Positions 12,701 through 14,410 of a stretch of 14,410 nt of DNA are shown one piece after another. This DNA is from Omnitrophica bacterium RIFOXYB12_FULL_50_7 (GTDB lineage: Bacteria; Omnitrophota; Omnitrophia; Omnitrophales; Aquincolibacteriaceae): positions 1 to 14,410 of the forward strand of contig MHFU01000135.1 of the NCBI GenBank assembly GCA_001804345.1, read 5' to 3'. Each line of letters opens with the position of its first letter. The first letter of the stretch is position 1. The position numbers and the translations under genes were made by a program. The notes below the pieces were generated by a model that was not told where the DNA came from, did not search any database, and saw only the letters and a list, made by a program, of their open reading frames with translations.

Positions 12701-14410
12701 GGAAGACGCCGTTCGATTTCATGCCACCGGATGAAGCCAAGAGAATCGCAGCGATATTCTCTGAAATTGTGGCAAACAAAGCGCCTATCAAAAATCTGGA
12801 GAATTGGAGTATCAGGAAGGATGGCAAAAAAATCTGTCTTCTTACCAATGGGGTGCCCATTCTGGACACAGAGGGTCATCTCAAGGGATATCGCGGCGTG
12901 GATAAAGACATCACTGGGCGCAAGCAGATGGAAGAGCAATTGAAAGCGGCTCAAGTGCAGCTGGTTCAATCCGCAAAAATGGCGGCCGTGGGAGGATTGG
13001 CGGCAGGGATTGCCCATGAAGTGAATAATCCTCTGGCAGGGGCCATGGGGTATGTCGAGTTAGCGAAGAGGCGTTTACAGGGAGGAGATTTCTCTCAACA
13101 AGAAAGGGCCAGAGTTCTCGAAGATCTTGGGAGGGTTGAAGGCGAAACCGAGAGAATCAGAAAAATCGTTAAGAGGTTGACTGATTTCTCAAGACCCTCT
13201 GAAGGCGAGAAGGCTTTCATGAATGTGTCCGATGTCATCAGCGAAGTTTTGAAAATAAGAGAAAGTCAGCTGAAACTGAGAGGGATAGAGGTTGTAAGAA
13301 GAGAGGACGGTCCTGCGCGTCAGATCTACGGTGATAAGGCGGAACTCATTCAAGTGTTTTGGAATCTTATCATGAATGCGGAACAGGCCATTGGGAGGCG
13401 CACCGAGGGGGGATCCGCTAACGCGGTGTCTGGTTCGAGAGGAACGATTCAAATTATAACCCGGAATGTTGGGGAGGATCGAATTGCTATTGAGATTAGT
13501 GATACAGGAGTAGGGATGGATGAGGCGACACTGGCCAGAATTTTCGAACCATTTTTTACAACAAGAAGGGAGAAAGGCGGAACAGGACTTGGCCTGTCCG
13601 TTTCGAGAACGGTTATTACGGAGATACATCGGGGAGAAATAACCGTAAAAAGTACACCGGGGAAAGGGACCACTTTCACCATTATTCTTCCGCTGGGGAA
13701 ATCGGTAACTGCTGACGCGGAAAACAGGATCCTTAGCGGCGTAAAAGAAAAAGGTTTAATGGTTCATCCTGCGGTGGCTCCCGAAGAAAAGGTGAACGCG
13801 AGTTCTCCGAAAGCAGGCCCGACCGTTTGGAGGTGGAGCAAAGTTCTCGTTGTGGATGATGAAAAATCTATGCGAGCAACAATGCCCTCTAAACTGCAAA
13901 AGATCAATCCCGCTTGGGAACCGATCACAGCGAGTGACGGCGATGTAGCTGTTGAAATGTTTGAAGAGTGGATCCGAAAAGGCGAGCCTGTCGCCGATCT
14001 TGTCTTAATGGATTTTACAATGGTGCGGATGAGAGGAGATGAAGCGGCTCGACGTATCCATGAGATCGCTCCCCAAGTGACGATCATTTTACATACCGGT
14101 TACGGAGAGCAATCCCCGGAAGCAATAACTCTCAAGGCGGAGGGAGTTATCCAAGGCGCATTAGGCAAACCCTCCAAACCCGAAGAGACTGCTGCTTTGT
14201 TTAAATCGATAAACGATCAGCTTCCCTCTTCCTCAGGAGCCGGCGAAGAGCCTCGAAATCGCTCCGAATCGCGGCGCCTGCCTGCCGGCCAGGCAGGGAG
14301 TACCGGAAATTTGACATCCGATGTCAAATCTCGGGTCGCGGATCAGACACCCGGTGTCGGGGGGGGTGTTCTGGCGGAACTGCGTGGGCAGGATAAAATC
14401 ATTGCCATTT
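3730..14410 (+). CDS. Giant multidomain membrane sensor hybrid histidine kinase with TraB/ChaN-like N-terminal domain (3' end outside window)
   Basis: A single frame runs without a stop from the ATG at 3730 to the window edge, at least 3,560 codons; I read it codon by codon. The start is supported by a signal peptide (KR pair, hydrophobic run about residues 14-28, AHA cleavage site near 33). A weak aaggg lies 14 bases upstream and there is a TTGACA at 3648-3653, but no good -10. Order: TraB/ChaN-like domain (about 75-560), twin-arginine-like segment (694-718), helical region, hydrophobic pairs near 1154-1203, 1905-1962 and 2504-2552, four PAS domains (2573-3059), HisKA (His3096), HATPase_c (about 3198-3322) and receiver (3371-3496, Asp3428). 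Linkers of the RAEVR type separate many parts. Counting membrane segments from an exported N-terminus, the single segment at about 700 plus three hairpins would leave the kinase in the cytoplasm. The chain may instead be a fusion of formerly separate genes, or be processed; sequence alone cannot say. The unrecognised parts are described in separate entries. Confidence 0.85.
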   Translation, partial: MNCLKRLQRFFSSVMVVTFFVTNTLTSAPIAHASTEVLSRGSQILNFTIPAEFGKVTDVIPASPLSDLRPTTYEGQVLIHIQEAHTNYDAQTNIKNILEHLAKNYGVNLVLLEGAGNRLYPELFNFFPEDQELNQAITDSLMKAGELTGAEVFLINDDQKNRDSSLGTRDSEKLKTKRGTQTSPEERVPSPLLRVEGFGIEDAEAYRNDREAYRSVYEGRQLTGSFLDAFYRQWQKSADRTLNKPLREFLGREVDFEEEHLPLQDWMAFLKTAVARDLKLDLENVREQQDWPVLVRYFRLKEIGSKIDAAKVEKEKKQFLGDIKVQLNAQRTTRNDGVDRCALTVAQDVKEIFDSAKRGNLPVYKTRFVFEKLLDQLPADFSFNSYPNLRLYIQQIILMSEIQSETLQQEIATLSQKILAAHVKTGPEQKLVGILRNYRLLKKLFKLELSRKEFLELRTQAITPEKMASGLELRSSRLAPVISLFEKAVCFYEKAITREDFMMKNAFRRMQESKQTRAVLITGGFHTEGFKEKILASGSSYIGITPNISEVPADSRRNYISALLGQQTAQRSTDNGQRKTKIDNVARCALRVARNHIAALLALGITYKDIDARKIMGADDPFLAARLARMKDTGRQTIARVRSEQRELLTQQFEDKLAEAFGRGIVIPEESGIQRSESRPVATEGKEAYPTTGMPRRRFLGAAALGVMGIGLGQFAVLHASVAGEVPGRLYSQQRTLPSEKDLAQWTAQELLSHMDASSTLEASKKSIRLAVEWLKAKKYPDQAMLDLYLKRLDQGQEIDNTVKGIMALAKFLKDDGTAQVTIDPQAVADKIRFFQKIGSGDLFVYLFISNLVREAYGVIFVEANAQEIGQTSAEVNKVFSAVGTETKEQNGDSAGVLIKGKNAFYRHAANIIVSETAEAMKEAEAAYNLEKMGLMDPRILNPLIKGNEEVKQIVLESTLGQFLFKFKGEASQYLAYYLQRSLVDNGFAALLETGRAKFGYEAYSAIMVAEMELFKRSNGREGLDPTIEQDLKEGKNIDNGRLSPVYKNMGPLLKEKWDLLRAQTDQFLSRSEVREAPSYRMNMFVEQAAMEYSRIKTFWSSVQKEPLVQSALTRLDAASPEDWDASIEALRAAIEKTLKTDRKRLLTEVFGFSGASLIMTGAGAILLGAASLEAFIREVPSEWKTGLLIGAVWTAANFSGLFRWWIRGKESVGWPKKRRESIPEQYRNMGATLLHDLREVNKYMRPPMPKNTTVKGRAETRQLQDEDAIPREELSLRIENAFERIHFLTIGDVRSRWLELSKARYFGPVSFWKLYDWMEQRGTPLTFVEPMGSDPVIRDRLRPVSLKRFPFNKIYGDQHKKRAVTIFDNLGLRTFGDLMDFPLNKLKERGMRLQDLAGIMSGFQEAYKKEAVGLQKWTTEDFQAAASKWLKSVVGDKGHFVRSVREHGEALVAGKNGVLLTEYEEAILKRFGSRPLTDFDHRVRDDVSTERKKEAGTNLIEIAKAMETDEFAFLFRYASLPNALDTLARAAVSRPSEAEIQRALASLQRVVDSDRDAFHDFTRRLQDPAFLIRMIQAIPELNLLRFLFKTIERVEPAEEVRELSGAKGQGPRLSADASVAKATEKTERGSWIVDRGSKIGRAEVPLTSVKSRTPRPATEESRRAEVREDAGSLYSEVWGNVEEGEVPLDLQPYQAEYQNLLSEGGTLYDLLYNLRRDHRELGIPSDEQLRITKVVFFDANNVSGRYQGQGKTKYRFPAIPLEALNDVLLSDVGTNQASLFRAVLLKEIETPSSPAGQEKKVSILEPGRPKLSPRPPSMTAAPVPVGKGTTVTVVPSSAGHATEELQTADIHAVLQAVDPAGKVQQKKPMPGASAVALLTNKPAKIAAQPLENSFPDNRTLLEKIIPWIMLGAALNILIFAWPLYKGQQQWVLKPEAHPFPVWSAMMISLSSVALVCGWLYSKWKQKRELEKMITLSNSINLRQWEAKGKQTPSGKARSEVRDPKADHGPWTIDHGHGEAAGRAEVRKAEPSFLTQEKKPHVALGFDSSGKEVVTLKDVSIVAPVYPSEKLARRLTKLGVYSESADVATAFEIFPQLRILPKGVALSRASKGEILDLRTLKTKGFLGWGSKSLETILNIVLRDRASKIQVRMKPEGSLQIYFGEIRFPASNADHLAFELGAFGVPPSAAATLREASTDPQKYVTTLQDLIAAATRSEIRGVTVPFNDRSETRSRDEIIAIYKARNQAYQIRLVSEPIWGGVEIQFWRGASYFEDKNVFLSREVPLQKAKTFLTQLMDRQEGSSLPLAHQAVQEWIGARAEVHLNSYSSTAQPTSKESRRAEVRGNEEQISPSASQNNVVVKGALALEILNKVLEKVNPVEIGYVKADLPSSLLLKSEGGQIEFKKKRLSSIAPGQVVYQDRWESFAFSKHGTLGISKDGRMTYTESWYVKEPDSALDQLPASETEALVTKILQAVRSKRKVASDAVASRMRSELRSPMGPVARLFLIMGVLAATEALIMLIPQSLSPWRRALFDVVLLSAVGFSMFYSLIIRPMKNQITEHQKAKAALEEEVTRRRILFDQSSDGILAIDPGSGKFLEFNRTAHEQLGYTREEFSRLGIPDVAFTEKPEEVRAHIQQILEKGQDDFETVHRTKTGEFRNVHVTARYVTDTLTGRKVHFCFWRDITERKQVEKALRESEEKYRTIFDTSPDGVIIANSQTATIMFANNAMCQMLGYSAEEITALSLEDIHPRDSLPEVRAEFQAHARGEKKESHNLPCLRKDGTVFFADVKVGTIILNGAKCNVGIFRDITERKRAEEALRESRELFQSILDNSSVVVFLKDLEGRYIMVNRRYEELFHVTRQNIVGKSDYDLFPREHADKFRQQDLLALEGGGSIHAEEIVPQDDGLHNYISVKFPLLAADGKPYAVCGIATDITERKRAEEALRESEERFRDVTFSTSDWVWEVDEKGVYTYSSSKGSDLLGRSQDDIIGKTPFDFMPPDEAKRIAAIFSEIVANKAPIKNLENWSIRKDGKKICLLTNGVPILDTEGHLKGYRGVDKDITGRKQMEEQLKAAQVQLVQSAKMAAVGGLAAGIAHEVNNPLAGAMGYVELAKRRLQGGDFSQQERARVLEDLGRVEGETERIRKIVKRLTDFSRPSEGEKAFMNVSDVISEVLKIRESQLKLRGIEVVRREDGPARQIYGDKAELIQVFWNLIMNAEQAIGRRTEGGSANAVSGSRGTIQIITRNVGEDRIAIEISDTGVGMDEATLARIFEPFFTTRREKGGTGLGLSVSRTVITEIHRGEITVKSTPGKGTTFTIILPLGKSVTADAENRILSGVKEKGLMVHPAVAPEEKVNASSPKAGPTVWRWSKVLVVDDEKSMRATMPSKLQKINPAWEPITASDGDVAVEMFEEWIRKGEPVADLVLMDFTMVRMRGDEAARRIHEIAPQVTIILHTGYGEQSPEAITLKAEGVIQGALGKPSKPEETAALFKSINDQLPSSSGAGEEPRNRSESRRLPAGQAGSTGNLTSDVKSRVADQTPGVGGGVLAELRGQDKIIAI
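4214..4302 (+). repeat. In-frame heptamer hairpin (unit GGGACTC)
   Basis: The left side reads gggactc, gtcgctc, gggacta, gggactc (4214-4241). The right side (4275-4302) reads gagtccc, gaggagc, gagtccc, gagtccc, so the outer and inner units pair. In the paralogous minus-strand protein the corresponding place (between the YAAIM region and VGIED) has no such segment, so this is an insertion of roughly 30 residues in the plus gene, rich in Ser, Arg, Lys and Thr. Confidence 0.85.
4710..4768 (+). repeat. In-frame heptamer hairpin (unit CAACGCG / CGTTGCG)
   Basis: The left side is caacgcg, caacgca, caacgcg, caacgat (4710-4737). After two bases the right side is cgttgac, cgttgcg, cgttgac, cgttgcg (4740-4767). 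The two sides pair closely. The encoded stretch (Asn, Arg, Thr and one Cys) is unlike the amphipathic helices on either side. Confidence 0.85.
5434..5510 (+). repeat. In-frame heptamer hairpin (units GGTCAAC and CGTTGCG)
   Basis: The left side is gcgcaac, ggtcaac, ggacaac, ggtcaac (5434-5461). The right side is four perfect cgttgcg units (5481-5508). It lies 43 codons after the GGFHT histidine. The heptamer hairpin in the minus-strand paralogue lies about 41 codons after its equivalent histidine, but that one uses ggggaac units. Confidence 0.87.
5725..5751 (+). repeat. Widespread gtcattcccg...cgggaatccag palindrome inside the coding frame
   Basis: attcccga (5728-5735) and tcgggaat (5740-5747) pair around a ggaa loop, flanked by gtc and ccag. 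This is the familiar extragenic palindrome type found between genes of many bacteria. Here it is read through in frame, between the end of the TraB/ChaN-like part and the twin-arginine-like segment, which fits a gene fusion scar. Confidence 0.75.
5809..5880 (+). other. Twin-arginine-like signal or membrane anchor embedded in the giant frame
   Basis: Residues 694-718 read MPRRRFLGAAALGVMGIG followed by more hydrophobic residues, which looks like a Tat signal peptide (Arg pair followed by Phe-Leu, then a weakly hydrophobic Gly/Ala-rich core, later HASVAG). There is no clear Shine-Dalgarno within 5-12 bases of this ATG, so independent translation from 5809 is unproven. It may be the old N-terminus of a separate exported protein now fused, or simply a membrane segment. 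Confidence 0.5.
5881..7560 (+). other. Unrecognised helical region with one hydrophobic hairpin
   Basis: I do not recognise residues about 719-1277. They are predicted mostly helical by eye, with charged amphipathic stretches (such as ETAEAMKEAEAAYNLEKMG near 920-940). A hydrophobic pair, SGASLIMTGAGAILLGAAS at about 1153-1171 and GLLIGAVWTAANFSGLF at about 1187-1203, is separated by a short acidic loop. An RSEVR pentapeptide lies at 6940-6954. After the hairpin comes a basic stretch (WPKKRRES), consistent with a cytoplasmic side. Confidence 0.45.
7561..7920 (+). other. Two patches resembling the RNA polymerase alpha C-terminal (HhH) fold
   Basis: HFLTIGDV followed 12 residues later by ARYFGPVSFWKLYDWMEQRG resembles the alpha-CTD pattern TIGDL...K.RNFGxKSLEELxxxLxxxG. 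About 70 residues on, VTIFDNLGLRTFGDLMDF followed by LKERG repeats the first half. A further similar end, KGFLGWGSKSLETILN, occurs at about 10093-10140. The alpha-CTD is a nucleic-acid and protein binding fold in RNA polymerase; here its role is unknown. The likeness is by eye and degenerate. Confidence 0.35.
8546..8566 (+). repeat. In-frame heptamer array (unit GGGCCAA)
   Basis: Three consecutive units, gggccaa, gggccaa and gggccac, are read in frame and encode a short Gly/Gln/Pro linker directly after AEEVR. No paired arm is present. Confidence 0.7.
8617..8643 (+). repeat. In-frame heptamer array (unit GGATCGT)
   Basis: The units are ggatcgt, ggattgt, ggatcgt and ggatcg. They encode GSWIVDRGS just before the RAEV-flanked cassette at 8653. 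No paired arm is present. Confidence 0.75.
8653..8733 (+). repeat. RAEV-flanked in-frame cassette, copy A
   Basis: The 27-codon block starts RAEVPLTS and ends EESRRAEVR. Copy B at 10681-10758 starts RAEVHLNS and ends KESRRAEVR, so both edges and the overall length match while the middle diverges. The DNA carries two small hairpins: cttga...tcaag and cctcgg...ccgagg. It looks like a mobile or recombining linker cassette that keeps the frame. Confidence 0.7.
8734..9720 (+). other. Unrecognised domain, Pro-rich linker and second hydrophobic hairpin
   Basis: Residues about 1669-1800 contain YQAEYQNLLSEGGTLYDLL and VVFFDANNVSGRY, perhaps a small globular domain, not recognised. A Pro/Thr/Val-rich linker follows (around 9150-9240). 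Then come IIPWIMLGAALNILIFAWPL (about 1904-1923) and VWSAMMISLSSVALVCGWL (about 1946-1964), a membrane hairpin closed by the basic stretch SKWKQKRELEK, which suits the cytoplasmic side. Confidence 0.45.
9721..9810 (+). repeat. RSEVR / GACCATG heptamer / RAEVR linker
   Basis: RSEVR (9721-9735) and RAEVR (9796-9810) bracket a heptamer array: gaccatg, gaccatg, gaccata, gaccatg (9748-9775). The encoded linker includes DHGPWTIDHGH. This is the clearest case of a heptamer array lying between two RxEVR motifs, parallel to the RAEV-flanked cassettes at 8653 and 10681. Confidence 0.75.
9811..10680 (+). other. Two unrecognised domains between RAEVR-type linkers
   Basis: The first part (about 9840-10260) includes LKDVSIVAPVYPSEKLARR and an HhH-like KGFLGWGSKSLETILN. 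The second, after RSEIR (10372-10386), includes SRDEIIAIYKARNQAYQI and is beta-rich (VEIQFWRGASYFEDK). The window ends in a similar phrase after an LAELR motif (GQDKIIAI at 14386-14409), hinting that this second domain may recur just beyond the edge. Confidence 0.35.
10681..10758 (+). repeat. RAEV-flanked in-frame cassette, copy B
   Basis: The 26-codon block runs from RAEVHLNS to ESRRAEVR, matching copy A (8653-8733) at both edges. Its DNA contains a perfect hairpin, acttgaat-tcgt-attcaagt (10694-10713), where copy A has a weaker one at the equivalent place. Confidence 0.7.
10759..11439 (+). other. Unrecognised domain followed by third hydrophobic hairpin
   Basis: Residues about 2344-2490 form a small mixed domain with HGTLGISKDGRMTYTESWY, possibly a sensor or adaptor; it is not recognised. 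An RSELR motif (11200-11214) follows. Then come two membrane segments, VARLFLIMGVLAATEALIML and ALFDVVLLSAVGFSMFYSLI (about residues 2504-2552), joined by a very short loop. A coiled linker (HQKAKAALEEEVTRR) leads into the PAS domains, as in many sensor kinases. Confidence 0.55.
11440..12924 (+). other. Four tandem PAS domains
   Basis: Each unit opens with a short helix and an (I/L)F.xSxDG(I/V)-type start and closes with D-I-T-(E/G)-R-K: 11776-11793, 12151-12168, 12526-12543 and 12907-12924. PAS1 contains GYTREEFSRLG, PAS2 GYSAEEITALS, PAS3 LKDLEGRYIMVN (a PAS_4-like look) and PAS4 DWVWEVDEKGVYTY. PAS domains bind small ligands or cofactors or relay signals; none shows the GRNCRF motif of flavin LOV domains, so the signal is unknown. 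They most likely sit in the cytoplasm after the third membrane hairpin. Confidence 0.9.
12151..12195 (+). repeat. Exact 45-bp direct repeat at PAS borders (first copy; second at 12526-12570)
   Basis: The 45 bases from gacatcaccgagcgcaagc to gcgcgagagc are identical at 12151-12195 and 12526-12570, 375 bases apart, exactly one PAS unit. The equivalent border at 11776 shares only the first 19 bases. The identity suggests a recent PAS duplication or gene conversion, and makes loss or gain of one PAS domain by recombination plausible. Confidence 0.85.
12958..13695 (+). other. Histidine kinase core (HisKA and HATPase_c)
   Basis: The H-box is MAAVGGLAAGIAHEVNNPLA with His3096 as the expected phosphorylation site. 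The N-box is WNLIMNAEQAI (Asn3216), the G1 box IEISDTGVGMD (Asp3258), the F-box IFEPFFTTR and the G2 box GGTGLGLSVS, followed by the usual STPGKGTTFTIILPL end. All catalytic elements are present, so it should autophosphorylate. The HEVNNPL sequence places it with the NtrB/PAS-type kinases rather than the CheA type. Confidence 0.95.
13837..14215 (+). other. Response-regulator receiver domain fused to the kinase
   Basis: SKVLVVDDEKS supplies the acidic pair, VLMDFTM the phospho-acceptor Asp3428, ILHTGYG the conserved Thr, and ALGKPSKPEE the Lys3480-Pro. The usual Pro after the Asp (MPxMxG) is replaced by Val (MVRMRGDE). Phosphate from His3096 can pass to this Asp; a downstream phosphotransfer or output domain is expected beyond the window or on another protein. 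The frame continues past the domain rather than stopping. Confidence 0.92.
14277..14358 (+). repeat. Cluster of three short palindromes after the receiver, in frame
   Basis: An imperfect palindrome cctgcctgccggccaggcag lies at 14277-14296, related to gcctgccggcaggc at 3571-3584. It is followed by atttgacat-ccg-atgtcaaat (14309-14329) and gacac-ccg-gtgtc (14346-14358). All are read through as a low-complexity linker before the LAELR motif at 14371-14385. The ccg loop with acac/gtgt arms recurs at 563-575. Confidence 0.7.

Noticed and set aside
12061..13017. Minus-strand frame of 318 codons
   Set aside because: It is the antisense shadow of PAS2 to PAS4. Its repeated LRPLALGDV phrase is the reverse reading of the DITERK-type linkers.

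Overview
The window looks like a chromosomal piece of a Gram-negative, uncultivated bacterium. Three things point, by inference only, to the candidate phylum Omnitrophota. One reading frame of at least 3,560 codons runs off the right edge. The pentapeptide (R/L)-(S/A)-E-(V/I/L)-R recurs at its domain borders. Small palindromic repeats are packed both between and inside genes. There is no rRNA or tRNA gene, no CRISPR array, no phage gene and no transposase.

Layout. Positions 1-624 hold no convincing gene: an AT-rich stretch is followed by palindromic repeats. Positions 625-2838 on the minus strand encode an exported protein of about 737 residues, related to the TraB/ChaN/TIKI-like superfamily. 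Positions 2839-3729 separate two divergent genes. This stretch holds a good sigma70-type promoter for the minus gene, a perfect 44-bp palindrome, the remains of a small minus-strand gene, two copies of a MITE-like element with TGTAACCGTTCA ends (one with a 6-bp target duplication), and a third, unrelated inverted-repeat element. From 3730 to the right edge is one uninterrupted plus-strand frame.

The giant protein reads, in order: signal peptide; a second TraB/ChaN-like domain paralogous to the divergent neighbour; a twin-arginine-like hydrophobic segment; long helical stretches with two hydrophobic hairpins and patches resembling the RNA polymerase alpha C-terminal (HhH) fold; several unrecognised domains separated by RAEVR-type linkers; a third hydrophobic hairpin; four PAS domains; a histidine kinase core with its phosphorylatable His; a response-regulator receiver domain; and then a further linker. 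If it is made as one chain, it is a membrane sensor kinase with a large exported N-terminal domain.

The most notable pattern is in-frame insertion of small repeat cassettes into coding sequence. Seven loci carry tandem 7-bp repeats, each locus with its own unit sequence, and four of them are folded as inverted repeats. Two further cassettes are flanked by RAEV motifs, and one widespread extragenic-type palindrome also sits in frame. Comparing the two TraB/ChaN-like paralogues shows where these are additions. A heptamer hairpin lies at the same place, about 41-43 residues after the second active-site-like motif, in both genes but with a different unit sequence.
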